Assembly (NCBI GenBank): GCA_001910725.1
Contig: MJGA01000037.1
Location: 124,001-188,000, forward strand
Length of the DNA stretch: 64,000 nucleotides
Source: Phanerodontia chrysosporium
Taxonomy: Eukaryota > Basidiomycota > Agaricomycetes > Polyporales > Phanerochaetaceae
Direction: 5' to 3'
Shown: positions 47,601 through 59,390 of the stretch, in pieces
How the letters are laid out: each line of letters starts with the position of its first letter
Numbering within the stretch: the stretch's first letter is position 1
Position numbers and translations under genes: made by a program
The notes under the pieces: generated by a model
The model's database searches: none
What the model saw: the letters and a program-made list of their open reading frames with translations, nothing else
Told to the model about the DNA's origin: nothing

Positions 47601-48478
47601 ATAAGGGACTCGACCAGTTAGGTTAGTCTGCGATCATATCATTGTCCTACAAACGTGGATACTGTTGCGGCTCCGCGGTTTGAATGAGCATCGCACCAAC
47701 GTCTTGTGTTCTGAATGCTATCAATTGGATGTAGATGGAGCAGGTCGACGGCGTTGCGCAGCGTTCATCGGAAGCAGTGAGGCAGCGTGCGAAGAGGCGG
47801 AATGGAACCTGCCTCGAGAATCAACACCACTTGCGAGCACTAGGCGCATAACGGAGAGTGACATGACCTCATAAAACAACTGCGACTTTACGAGTGCCTA
47901 CGCGCTATGTAGTCGTTGTACTTTCCGGCGGAGATTCAGTGTGTAACCCGTTTCGATCGTCAACTCTGAATGATGATTGAGTGGCCTTATCTTGCATGAC
48001 GAGGGCACCTCGCGACGGAGCTCAATTTCCTTCTATTTCGACGTGTTTTGTGGCGTAGCCAGCACAGCCATGATAATGACAAGGGGCAGGATCGCTTGTA
48101 TCGTCCTCGTGATACTCCGCGATCACGAAAGGTCTTCTCGACAGCTGCCGTTGTGCGGACATTCATGGTGTTGTCGCACCCTACATAGTACACAACACTG
48201 TACGTGGATTTCCAATCTTCCACAGTAGTCCTAGACATATCTTGTTGTCAGCGTGCTATCCGCCGTGTCCCGGGCTTGAGACAACTCCTATCAAGAACAG
48301 AACGGAGCACATTTCTCGCAAGCCAACACCCTGTTCTGTTGATTCAAATTTACTATGATTCGATACAATGTGAATACATATTGGCGATACGCTTCGATTA
48401 CAACCGCAACCTGAAATTTCGTGAGGCAGCAGCCGTGCTAGCGAAGAAGAAAGATAGCGGATGTACTACATGGGTTAT
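44660..48478. other. Long gene-poor region
   Basis: About 3.8 kb. The left end may hold 5' exons of gene Y. The rest has only short open frames; those at 46244-46498 (plus) and 46957-47316 (plus) are the longest with some protein-like composition, but no domain or splice partner was found. No repeat array, tRNA or transposon protein seen. It could be decayed sequence. Confidence 0.45.
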
Positions 48479-49818
48479 CTATCCGAAAACAAGACGCAAC
48501 CATTCTTTCGACCACCTGAGGAAGCGCCGCGCAACGATGAAGCTGATCTTGTACATCATGACTATATCAAGCACAAGCGCGGTAAGGAATGTCTCATCAC
48601 GGCCCCGAAGGCGTGCAAACCGTTGGAGCACTGTGACCCGTTTGCGAATCTCATGCCAATGGCGTAGCGCACCCTCAGCTGTCGGTCGCGCCTCGGGGTC
48701 AGGATGGACCATGGCGGAGATCAGTGGGCGTAGAAATTCGACGCGGTAGTACGGCTGCCCAGGGGCCTTCAGATTTAAAGTGTCATAGGAACCTGAGCGA
48801 CACACTCACCCTGTGGATTTCTTTGCGAAGGGCGTTCCCGAGAATAAACACATCCGTCATAAAGGGGTCATAGGGAACGTCCAGAGAGAGCTCGGGGGCT
48901 TCTCTGTCTGCACCTCGGTTGCCAACGACGAGTCTGGGAGTGCCCGGCGGGATGCGCACAGACATTCCAAAGTCAGCAATATAATATCTGATCTTCTCAG
49001 GCGAGGCCACCCGCAATATAGGGATCGAGGGGGCAGTGCAGTCGCGCTTGGTATTAGTACGGACAGGGTGCCAACCGTCCGGGTAGAGAGGCCTGCCGTC
49101 TATGAAGATGTTGGACATTGCTATATCGCTAAAACAACGTCAGACAGGATAACGCAAGGTAGAGAGAATAGCTAACCGATGAGCTACGAAATGTTCGTGC
49201 ATGAAAGCCAAGCCCTGGATAATGTACGGTCGGAGACCCATATCGTCGAGGTAGAGGGCACTTACCTCGAGGACCTGGTCGGCAAACTGTATGACATCGT
49301 CCACCAGTGCAAAGGGGGGATCCGCTGCGTCTCGAAGGAGTGGCATCACCATGTACGAGATATCGTTCTCCTCGTCGTCGAAGGAGTCAAGGAGGGGTAC
49401 GCAGTGATTGCGAGGATCAGCTCGAAGTTCAGGAAGGGAGAAGTATCGTGCAATGGCGACCTCCTCGCTACCTCGTGGAACTATCTTCAGACAGACGTAT
49501 TGACCATCATCACGAGTGGCGTCCATGACCAGCGCTTCCTGTTCGCCCTCAATCAGTAATAGCGCCTGACCACATCGTACAGCAACTCACCCGCCATGCC
49601 CAGTAGTCCTCAAACCATAGGGGGATTCTATTCGGATGCGCTTTCCACGATGGCTCCCAGTCCGGATGGTAGCGCGGACGCAGCCTGTAGCCGCGGGACG
49701 CGAGGAACTGATAACGGCTTCGCCACTTTCGCTCGTGCGTGAGTAGCTTCTCGCCAATCTCGCCAAGTTCGGCGTAGTTCTCTCTGAGTAGCCTGTATGT
49801 CTCCTCGTCGTTGTGCAT
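48479..49818 (-). CDS. Protein-kinase-like protein 3
   Basis: Exons (minus) 49591..49818, 49266..49538, 49177..49214, 48810..49128, 48479..48754; 377 residues. It matches kinase-like gene 1 closely in the leader (ENYAELGEIGEKLLTHERKW) and later in YVCLKIV, HRDIAMSNIF, DFGMSVRIPPG and REAPELSLDVPYDPF. It has one codon fewer in exon 2 (DATRDDGQ); otherwise exon sizes are the same. The exon-2 acceptor appears to have slid to a later AG compared with the paralogs. C-terminal hydrophobic stretch VLDIVMMYKISFIV. Intact. The conserved upstream block of genes 1 and 2 is not found here. Confidence 0.85.
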
Positions 49819-50249
49819 GACAGGAAAGTGGGTGGGGGGTAGAGAAAGAGTTGATGGCGATTCGAACAAGGACCCATCTGCTTATGTAATTCCTGTAGGT
49901 GCACGTGGATCTCCACCAAAGCGCGCACACCTTCAAACCTCCACTTCATCGCCGTGGACTCGGAACTCGTGGTACTTCCCTGTCGCAACGTTGTTCTCGT
50001 TTTAGCGATCGATTCTACCCATGCGCTCAAACAAATGTTACCGTCTACGTGCGTGCAATCTAGCAGGTGCTGTGTAGCGGCTTCGTCTATATAATCTGGT
50101 GCAAATCGCTCAGTGGATTGGTCAGTACCCACGTTCTCTCACAAAACCGAGATACCTGTCCTCGCAGTTCTAACTTCTCCGCTACTAAGTTGCTGGTCAA
50201 CTACTATCATTATCCATACCCATATCATACTATTCGTAAAGTCAGAAAC
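49819..50249. other. Divergent promoter region
   Basis: About 430 bases between the starts of kinase-like gene 3 and the next plus-strand gene. No element recognised. Confidence 0.4.
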
Positions 50250-51026
50250 ATGGTGCGTCGTTTTCCTTCGTTGATGTTGTTGGCACCCCTTCTAATCAAT
50301 GTCACGTTGGCACAGAGCGCTGCAGTCCAGCTGGTGGTTGCGGATTCGTCCTCTCAATCTCTCGTCAGAGATGCTGCACTTCTCCTCATCGGTGGCGTTG
50401 TAGCGCTGACTGGCAAGACGCTGCTCTGGGATAGATACTTCGCGAGGGTTGAGTCGATGGGGGATCTCATAGACTCATTGAAGCGATTTCTATCTGCCGC
50501 ATGTCAAACTCTCAACAGGACTTTGGACGATCTCTCACGCAGGTTTGATCACCGAGAGGCCTCCATTAAGCTGTTCTGCCAGCGCCATGGGTTGGAAATA
50601 CCAGATGGATTCCGCGAGTTAGCTGGCAGGTGAGTCCGTAGTCAATCATCCTGTCGATCTACTGCTTAATGTCATGCCAGCGTAAATGCCATGGTCGTCC
50701 GGCTGGAGCGAACTTACAAATTCACCTTCACAATCTTGGATGCTCGAGAGCAAAAGTGTCTCCTTGGCGAACTATCCTTCATGTACGAGGACACCCGGTC
50801 GAATGTCAAGAAATTCGACGTGCGCGTTACGGTGAGACCAACCACGCAACCTGAGATATTCAAGTCTAACAGGTATTCTTAGGTCTACTCCGACCAGGTT
50901 TACTCCGCCCTATATCCCAATGAACATCTGAGGCAGGTAGCGCGAGCCCTTCAACACTCCACGGACGTCGACAATAGACCTGTGCCAATGTACACGGGTG
51001 CCAACCCCTCGGGGTATAGGCGATAG
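50250..51026 (+). CDS. Small protein with signal or membrane segments, unknown family
   Basis: Exons 50250..50629, 50681..50831, 50883..51026; 224 residues. The N-terminus MVRRFPSLMLLAPLLINVTL looks like a signal peptide or anchor. A second hydrophobic stretch (DAALLLIGGVVALTGKTLLW) follows, then an amphipathic helical part (LIDSLKRFLSAACQTLNRTL) and a C-terminal region with RTYKFTFTILDAREQK, ending NPSGYRR. Both introns are GT-AG and keep frame. I do not recognise the family. The layout (hydrophobic, then coiled, then a short C-terminal domain) loosely resembles the two genes at 59851 and 61844, but sequence similarity is too weak to claim homology. The start was chosen at the signal-like Met; the frame is open upstream. 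Confidence 0.65.
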
Positions 51027-51342
51027 CACTGTAACGACCATGTGTTGCACCCCTTCATTTCATCCATATGCTACGTACATAGCTTGCAATAGGTCGATAC
51101 CTCGTACACTCCTTACAACGTGCCAATGTTTGCTGCTCACTTGTTTGTACGATGCGTTCACGATTGCCATGCATAATCTACACTAGATCTTATAATCATT
51201 GGTCAAGAAACGTTCATGACAAAAAGTGCCAGTGTCACTGCTCGTGCTAAGTACGTACACCGCCAGTCGGTGCGATAGCAACTGTGACAGGGCAACGTTA
51301 AGCCACCAAACATGAATTCGTGGAATCCGAATGTGTGGCGAT
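51027..51342. other. Short convergent intergenic region
   Basis: About 315 bases between convergent 3' ends. Nothing recognised. Confidence 0.4.
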
Positions 51343-53950
51343 CTACAAAGCTACCTTGACCATCTCGTCATACAGCCGCGAAGCATCCCCCCTCCTCCCA
51401 GGGACCATGTCCGAGCATCGCTGTACCAAGTCCCACAAACGTTCATCTTTGAGGAGCGCGGGTCGGCTAGGACGTTTGCCCTCGAGCAGTGCTCGCTCTA
51501 GGTCCTGATTAGTAATATCGCCCCATGGTGCGTGACCGGAGTACAACTGATAACACTTTAGTTTGGCCGCGTGCAAAGCATGGGTGGACGTACCTCGAAC
51601 GCTACCATTGCCCACGAATACACATCCCCGGAATATGTCGGGCGCATTGACACAGGGCTTCGGCACCAGAGCTCCGGGGCTTGCCATTGAGGGTTGCCTT
51701 GCCGCGTCGACCAAAGCTGCTTGCTCTTAGACTCCACATAGACAGCTAGTCCAAAGTCTGTCAGCAGAGCGTGCTCGTTGTCGTCTACCAAGACGTTGTC
51801 CTGCAAAGGGCCGTGACCGTGAGTGGATGATCCATTGTAAGCCGCACATGGGCGTACCCCTCGTAAATCGCCGTGACACATATATTCTGTGTGGAGAAAC
51901 CGGAGGCCTTCCGCAATCTGCTTCAGCTACCACCGATGTCAGAGTTCGGCATGATTCTGTCATATGTACACTCACCCATACGTTGAGCTGGCGCACGAAG
52001 GCGCCATCGTCCTGTAATTTAGCCCTAGTCTTGACCGCAAACTTTCCCAGGTCGCCATTGTGGGCCCATGGCGAGACGAGCGCAAGACGGTAGTCGGGCG
52101 ATACGTACGTGATGCCGAGCATGGGCCATATTCGCGGATGACTCATGCTCCAGCTTGCGACTATCTCCAAGTACAGTTTCTGTCCCCGCTCATTAGCATG
52201 CCTTCGGCGGTTCGCAAACCAGGCCAGCGCACCTTGAGCGTCTCAGGTGTCCATTGCCCGCGTACGGTTTTGACCGCGACCTTGACGGCCTCCAGCTTGG
52301 CCGGGCGGACGTCGGCATAGCCACCCGCGCTCTGCTCTGCCATGCTTGCGCGCCCTTCGTACTGCAGGCGCTGCGCCGCGATGAGGACGCCCGACGGGAG
52401 CATATGGACCTGCTGCATGAGCCACGTCATGAGCGCGCGTGCGGCCGTCCGACGACGACCGTCGTGTTCATCACAGGGCGTGTCAACTATCTGCAGCACT
52501 GAGGTCAGCAGAGCATGGGCGGAGCCAACGTTGGTACGCACGCGCTTGTATTCGTCGAGGAGGTCAAGGGCAACGTGTCCACGGAGGCCGCCCATGATGT
52601 CAACAAAAGGCCCGACATAGGATCCGTTCCCAGGGCCGAGCCAATAGTCCACCGAGCGCCGCGCAAGGCAGCCTGCAAACTCCTGCCTCGACCCCTGCAC
52701 AGCGAGCTCGTCGAGTGCGCCGGGCGCTGCAGCATGCTCAAGGCGAACGCGGCACAGGACGAGTTCGAATTGGACCCGCATGATCTCGTCGAAGCATGAC
52801 TTGTCCTCCATGCGGATATGGTCGTACGTTGCAGCTGTAAGCAGTGTCAGCGACCAAGGTCTGAAAGACTTGCGCGGATGCCCGTACCTGTGTACCACGC
52901 CGCAAATGTATACGCAGCGACAAGCCCGCGCGCAGCCCATTGGAGAAGGGTCTCCGACCGCCTAGCATATTCCTCGGCTTCGACGGCGTTCTGCACTTCC
53001 AGAAGGTATATAACTGTACGTGCAACCATATACAGGAGATCTTCCACGGCGTAGTGTTCGCCCACAGTATTGCGATGTATATCTCGTTGGATCTCGCCGA
53101 GCGCAATGGCCAAGTGGTTCATCATCGCGCACGCGAACGGCGGTATCGCAGACTACGACACGATGGTAAGCTCACAACAAGAATTGCGTCTGCAGGCGTT
53201 GACTCACCAGGGCGACCGTGCGGTTGACGCAACGTTCATGTTTCGCGAGCCTATCCACCATCGTTCGCACATCCACAAGCACCTCAAATCCCCGACTGAT
53301 GGCGGGGCCCAAATCGATAGCGGGGTGCTCTTGAAGCGGCCACGGAGAGAGTTTGATGTACAGAGTCCCACGAGCAGGTAACGGATTGCGATACAACACG
53401 ATGGGTGCTTCTAGAGAGACAGCCACTTCGCGACCTGACAGTTTCAAGGCGAAGAGGCGAATGAGACGGAGTCCTGAAGGCAGCGATGCAATGGAAACGT
53501 GCCCAATACAAGCTCGGAGAGCTTGACCCGTGCAGTCGCCCACTCCTGACTGCTCGTGCGTGTGTGTTTGTATATCTTGAGCTGCACTAAGGATATTCCA
53601 AGCTCTAAAGAGCTAGAGATCATGTCAGCAGGTCCGCCGTTCGTCAACATGAGTCGTACATACATTTCCGCTGGAGGGGCATCAGGAAATACCCAAGCTG
53701 GCTCTTGCGATGCTTTGGACGTAGTTGGAAACGCGAGGCACGGTTTACTGCCCGTCCCCAGGAATATGCGCGCCGAGTATATGTTCTTCTCTTCTAGAAC
53801 AGCTCGTAAAGCTGAGCGTAGAGAGCTAGACGTAAGCGAAACGCTACGAGGCCAGAGTTGGTGTCGGCCGTACCGCAAATCCGAAGCGGAACCCTGCCAT
53901 TTGCCGGCGCCGTCATATTCAGAGGGGATTTTGACACTTGTGGGTAACAT
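51343..53950 (-). CDS. Tyrosine-kinase-like protein kinase with N-terminal C2-helical module
   Basis: Eight exons (minus): 53503..53950, 53208..53434, 52888..53152, 52233..52834, 51976..52179, 51858..51926, 51594..51800, 51343..51546; about 741 residues. The N-terminal half repeats the stand-alone module: ISLVQLKIYKHTRT, ARVKLSELVLG, GTLYIKLSPWPLQEHPAI, then helices. The kinase domain starts near residue 478: SAGGYADV (loop), VAVKTV (Lys), CHGDLRGDNVLV (catalytic loop with HGD instead of HRD), DFGLAVY and APELW. The Asp and Asn of the loop are kept, so activity is plausible. The first intron (53435-53502) has a GC donor (GCACGT) and CTGTCAG acceptor. Its place and phase match an intron of the paralogs. 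The start at 53950 is tentative; the frame is open to 54061. Confidence 0.8.
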
Positions 53951-54080
53951 TCGAACGGTGGGATATATTGCTAGAAGGCAGAACGGGATGCTCATGACCC
54001 CTGACACGCAGTCTGTACCAATGAGGGAGATGTGCGTTAGGGTACCGCATCGAGGAGACAATGCTGAAGTTGTTCACACC

Positions 54081-54912
54081 TTATTGTCGCGACATTCCCG
54101 CAAAGTCCTCCCTTGACAGGTTCCCCATGCGGAACGCTCGATAGTCACCCTGCCGGAGATTGTGTCGCCGCCGTGAGCTGAACAAGGCGAGCGACCATGA
54201 TCTCGTAGCGATGTTGCCGGATTCCAAAGCCTTGTCTTCGCGAGCTGGCAAGATGATGGTAACGGAGAGACAATGTGAGCGCGGGGCAATGCTAGCAGAT
54301 GTTTGCTTGGTGCTGGGATAGATCGACTGAAGTACAAGGGCGGAAAGGCGGCATGTGGAAAGAGCTAAGTCGCGCAGCGCAATTGGGCGTCGAGCCTCGT
54401 CCAAATCGCGAAGCGCTACCAGATCCTCTGGGAACTTCAAGGACCCCAGCTCCACGAGGATAGCTTTTTCCCCCTTCAATAGCTCAGAAGACTAGTCCGG
54501 AAGTGTGACGCGTAGAGTACATGCAGAAGCAGCTGTCTCATAGACCGAGATAGAATGACTGGTGGTATACGGTAATAACTCCATTTTCTACTTCACTACT
54601 GCCGTCGATACCCAACAGGTAGAACTCGACGACGTTCTCTAGAGTAATGCAGGCCATGCAGAATTCCGGGAGGCCGCACAGGTTTTCGAAGGACGGACGC
54701 CACGTACACACCGGCAGGATCATGCACACATCCGCAACCGCCTCACAGGCCTCGCTGCCCTCGCTCGCAGCCCAGACAAGGCGAAGGACGTGGGTTGCAG
54801 CAGTGAGCACCGCGGTGCCTACAGCAAAACATGAAGGTCTTCGCTTTCCAAGACAAATGGTGCCTGGCACCGTCCTGCATGAAAGGCGGCCCCGAGTGAC
54901 AGCACGACACAC
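54081..54912 (-). CDS. Hypothetical protein, two exons, uncertain
   Basis: Two minus-strand frames have coding-like composition: 54592..54912 (TAATHVLRLVWAASEG, then CGLPEFCMACITLENVVEFY) and 54081..54482 (GEKAILVELGSLKFPEDLVA, ALRDLDEARRPIALRDLALS, ending EDFAGMSRQ). They join in phase 0 across GTAGAA...TCTGAG. I do not recognise a family; the first exon is helical. Start, 5' exons and even the join are uncertain, and the 3' end lies only about 130 bases from the kinase start, so part of this could belong to a longer kinase transcript. Confidence 0.35.
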
Positions 54913-56079
54913 AACTGAACAAGACGCTGCCGGATATATCGAGCACGAAGACAGGCCAAACGTTGGCTCGGTAGGGTGGTCCTGAGTTGAATGTGCTGCC
55001 GCGATGTGCGAGTGGGGCGCGGGGCATGGTTAGCTACCCGACGCGTCGACGCGGGAAGTACGCTGGCTGCACGCGATGTAGATCTATCTTCGTCGTCGGG
55101 TGCGCGGGTGGCAATGCAGTCGCATGAAGGGCTACGTCTAGGAGTAGTGGTAGCGGTGTTGGTGCAAGGTAGGGCGAGATGAAACCCTGGGAGTCAGGCC
55201 AATGGCGGCATTTCACGCATGTCCTTGCGACTGTGGTTGTCGTCTTATAGTCGTATGCTATAGCTTTGGTGGGCCATAAGGGAGGGATGATCAGCGACAC
55301 GGTTAAAATTTTCGACGACATACCTCAAGCTTATGCTCTCCTCCCGAAGAACGCACTGCGACCCATATCCCTCGAAAAGATGTAGTAAGAGATCGGCTTC
55401 TTCGTTGTTCCCGACCCCTACCGGCCTGTACAGATCACCCGCTAGATGTGGACATTGAGGTAGAGGACGCAGTTGCAAGGGCGGAGACATGAGCTCAGAC
55501 AAAGGGAAGACTTTGCTAGCGTGTTGAACGTTGGAAGCCGAGACAGTAAGCTTACTCTAAGCGAAGGTAAGTAAGGTACTGTTATCTGGGCGTCTCTTGT
55601 CCAAGTCTTTCGAAACCCGCGAGGCGACAAACCTCTCTGTTCGTTCTCCATTCGTTCCTCCTACATCAAACAGCTGTCTACGCCGGTAACTACTTCATGG
55701 AGCAAATCTACACACAGAACCGCCTGCCATCCCATCGCAATTGCCATATTGGGAAGTTATTGTGCCATATTTGACATTGTGTGTGATTACGTAATCCTGC
55801 CTTACTGCCAGCGAAGGATTCAGGGAGTCGCCCGCCGCCCGGTGCAAATCTCTGCAATAGTCTCGATTGCCCACGGACTAGAGAGCTCTTGTGGACCGCA
55901 ACAACGGCTTGGCGCCGACTAGCCCATGCAGTATCGAGCTCCGCGAACAGCGCAAAAGGGTCGAAAGGGTCTCCCTGGTCGCAGTAATCTTGCCTGGCGA
56001 GAGCATTGCTTCAGTGCAATATATGATGGTGCATGGCTTTGATCAGTAAAAGGATCTCATGTTGAAGCTCTTATTGCGC
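54913..56079. other. Intergenic, nothing recognised
   Basis: About 1.2 kb. Possible 5' exons of the hypothetical gene to the left; otherwise only short unconvincing frames on both strands. Confidence 0.4.
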
Positions 56080-56803
56080 TCACGTAGATGTACAGCTCGC
56101 TGCAAAGGCCATACCCGTTTCCTGATGTCTCGAGACTCGCCAAGACTGCAGAGCCCCCTCCGCGGATGGACAGGCCGTTGAGCTGTGCTGCATTATTGAT
56201 TCTATCAAGGGGGCTCTAATGTGCATGTGCGTGAGCACTATATAAGATAGAAGGTAGACAGCCAACCTCGAGAGCCTGCTCGCGAAAGTCAAAGACATAG
56301 TTGACGTGATCTAAGAGCACATGAGGCCTGACGATATAGGACGTATCAGGCGCCTTGCCGTCGTGAAAGCTGTCCAGAATCACGACGCAATGGTACCGAG
56401 GGTTGCACGAGGGTGGGGGCAAGGACAGGTACGTGGCAATCTGCGTTTCCGACCCGTCTCTGAAGACCCGCTTGATACAGACGAGGCGGCCGTCCGAATC
56501 TCGCGTAGCATCGATGATGTTGTACGTACCAGCCCTGCGCACGACGTGACGACAGTGCACCGGGAATGCAGGGGGCAGACACAGGAAGGCGCCAGTGGTA
56601 TTCAAAGTCCATAGCATCCTGGTCGGGCTGCAGCTCCCAGGGCGGCTGCCATCCCTGACGGAAGCGTGGCCGGAGCGAGTATCCGCGCGACGCGAGGAAC
56701 GGCTGCTTGTCGCGCCAGAGCTCTTCGTGCTCGAGCAGCTTCGCACTGGCGCGGCCCACGGCCTGCATGTTGGCCCGGATGTCAGTCTATATCTCTGCCA
56801 CAC
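56080..56803 (-). pseudogene. Kinase-like family copy with catalytic exons lost
   Basis: On the minus strand the leader exon survives (LLEHEELWRDKQPFLASRGY, SLRPRFRQGWQPPWELQPD), followed by the second exon (IIDATRDSDGRLVCIKRV, then YHCVVILDSFHDG...FREQALE). The 38-base HRD exon and the whole 319-base exon with DFGMS and APEL are missing. About 80 bases later a fragment of the last exon remains (PSAEGALQSWRV, compare PTAEGALRHWHE). The frame between leader and second exon is also off by one. It resembles kinase-like gene 5 more than genes 1-3. Confidence 0.75.
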
Positions 56804-56884
56804 GTGTGGGGTCTGCGAGGGGCGATGGGAGTCTTGGTGGTAGTGAATATGCGGACAGCGGGGGCCATCGAACGAGCTGCTGTG

Positions 56885-57660
56885 ACCTCATGACGTAAGC
56901 GTCCATAGTGCCAAACACGGTACAACTACTGCCAAATACAGACGCCGTGCGCCGACGTGCTGGCGGATCAGGTTGATCAAAGCGCATTGTCTCGCTGGCT
57001 TTGCGCTGCACCACGCCCTAGTCCTGGGCTTTTCTCGTTGCCGTCGCGGTCTTGCCTGCGCATTGCCATGCATCCTCCAGACTCGGCCTCGCACGTAGCA
57101 CGGAGCTCCGTCGTCCTCACTGCGCCGGGCATCCTCACCGCCCAACGACAAACCGTGATCCGAAGATGACGGCGCCGTTTCTGTCCTTGTTCTCAAAGCC
57201 TGGCCAACACACCGACACAGCCCCCCACCGTCCATCACCGCCACGCACGCACGGACCGCCGTCCTTGTACTTTTCCTCGCGGAGTCGCAGGACGGTGCAC
57301 CGCGCGGCGGCCGGAGTTGGAACTGCTGACGTGAGCTGGCGTCGAGCCTGGCGGCAGCGACGGCGAGGCGAGTACAATATTCATTCCAGGGCCTTGATCC
57401 ACGTTGTTCCCGTTGCTTTGCAGCTCGCGACACTGCTCGGGTCCACACCTGACGAACCTGCAAGCGCACCCGTCTCTCCCGCTCACGCATCCGCACGCGA
57501 CGTCTGCGTTGCCTTGGAAGTCGTGTCGTTTTGTGACCGGGTAGCTGGCAGTCGAACCTTCCGAACGACATGCACACACGCCGCTCCAGGGCTATCGATG
57601 GCTCACCCGTGTCGTGCCCAGCTGGGAAGGCTGAAGGATCTCCGCGTGCCATGAGAAGCG
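56885..57660 (+). repeat. Dispersed diverged repeat, copy 1
   Basis: Shares ordered blocks with 60818-61440: GTAAGCGTC(C/T)ATA.TACCAAAC-type start, CGACAAACCGTG / CGACAAATCGTG, GTCCTTGTACTTT, CCTCGCGG, GAGTACAAT and CGCGTGCCA. Identity is patchy. The long minus-strand open frame across it is Arg-rich and not supported as a gene. Confidence 0.5.
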
Positions 57661-58038
57661 GCCAGGGTGCATCGCACTATTGTCTTTGCTGCGCGACGCC
57701 TCCCACAGAGTTGGCTGTTACACATTGCGTCCCGAGATGAGCACCATTGCTCTGGCACGAGCCTACTGCATGTGTGCTCCGTAGCCTTTCGTCGTTGGGC
57801 TCGGACGGTGGCGGGGCCGACTTCAGGCCTGCACGGCAGCTGTCACATTACGTGTTGTCCAGCACCCTCGTTCTTGTCAAAATGCATCCGACAGGCTCTC
57901 ATGAGCAAGAAATGAACTCCAATGTACACCTCGTGTAGCGATGAAGCAGATAATCCAATAGATTCCAGCACTAGTACATCCAGAGCAGATCCCTCCGTCC
58001 GACGATCGGGGTGCGCACGGCCGGCGCGGGCACCACGC
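57661..58038. other. Intergenic, nothing recognised
   Basis: About 380 bases at the 3' side of kinase-like gene 5. No feature recognised. Confidence 0.4.
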
Positions 58039-59390
58039 CTACACAAACAGCATCGCGAGCCAGCCCAGGGACCAGCGCGCGAGCTTCTTCGAGAGAATGT
58101 ACACCACCTTGATGAACGAGAGCACGTCAAACAGCACGGCGTACACGAGGCCCTCGTCGCGCCCGCGCAGGCGCGCCGCGCGCTGGATGAGCGACACGCG
58201 CGTCTTGATGTGCCGCCAGCGCTGCAGCGCCTCCTGCGCCGTCGGCCGCGCGGCGGGGTCGCGCTGCATCATCGCCGCGATGAGCGGGCCGAGGAACTCG
58301 GTGCGGAAGTATTTCTGGGGACAGACGCGTCAGTGCGCGCGCGCGCGAGCGAGAACCGCGGAAAAGGGGGCTCACGTCGTGCACCTCGGTCTTGAAGACG
58401 TTCCCGAGCACGAAGATGTCGAGCTTGAACGGGTCGTACGGCACCACGTCGGACAGCTCCGGCGCGTCGCGGTTCGCGCCGTACGCGCTCGTCACGAGGC
58501 GCGGCACGCCTGGAGGGAAGTGCGTCGACATGCCAAAGTCGGCAAAGTAGTATCGCACTGGACGAGGTGCACTCGTGCGCGTGTACCGGGGTGCGGTCTT
58601 GGGCCAGCCCGGAGACGGGAGACGGTCTTGTTGTACAGGATGGTAGCCTTGTGGGTACATGGGCTCCGCATCCATGAGTATATTAGTTGCTGCCGCGTCC
58701 CTGGTAGTAATGAGTAAGCTGGTGCGATAGATCACTCTGGTGCGAACCTGTGTGCCACGCCGTGTCCGTGCATGAAGGCCATCCCCTGTTTACCAGCAAT
58801 GAACGGCGCGTCTTATGAGCAGCTCGGTTCAAACACGCACCTCTAAAAGCTGTTCCACGAAGTCTAGGATCTCGTTGACTATCTCGAAAGGGGGGTCACT
58901 CATCCTTCGCATATGCGGCATAACAATGTATGAGATGTTGGGATCCACGTCGTCGGTGAAACTATCGAGGATGGGAATGCAATGATTGTGAGGCTGGTCG
59001 ACGAGGGGTGGTGACGAGAAATATCTTGCAATCTGTATCTCGGAGCCTGCGGTTTCTACACGCTTGACACACACGAGCCGTCCATCCGCGTCTCGCGTCG
59101 CGTCGATGACCGCTTCCCAGGGCTAGTCCACGATCAGAGCAAGGAAACATGGCAGACTAGGGCCCACGTACCGGCAGTGATGCGTAGTCCTCAAACCGCC
59201 GCGGATTGGCACCTGGGTGCAGCTCCCAAGAGGGCACCCAGCCCTGGTGGAACCGCGGTCGAAGCGAATATCCTCGAGACGCGAGGAACGGCTGCTTGTC
59301 TCTCCATGGGATCTCGTGGTCGCGCAGCTGTGCGCCGCGTTCACCCGCCTCTTGACGGATGGAGGCGAGGAGAGCTTCAGATTCGTCCAT
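58039..59390 (-). CDS. Protein-kinase-like protein 5 (diverged subfamily)
   Basis: Exons (minus) 59172..59390, 58841..59122, 58748..58785, 58376..58700, 58039..58314; 379 residues. Same five-exon plan, including the 38-base exon that ends inside the Arg codon of HRD. The leader differs (WRDKQPFLASRGYSLRPRF). Motifs: LVCVKRV (Lys), HRDAAATNILMD (catalytic loop), DFGMSTHFPPG and RDAPELSDVVPYDPF. The C-terminal hydrophobic region is present (LFDVLSFIKVVYILSKK). GC content is higher than in genes 1-3. All required catalytic residues apart from a glycine loop are visible. It is transcribed away from the plus-strand gene at 59851. Confidence 0.85.

Noticed and set aside
50250..51026. Third member of the small helical pair at 59851 and 61844
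   Set aside because: The layout is loosely similar but intron positions differ and no block aligns convincingly.
56888..57652. 254-residue minus-strand open frame
   Set aside because: Arg-rich, no domain, and its counterpart in the second repeat copy is not open, so it is not conserved as protein.
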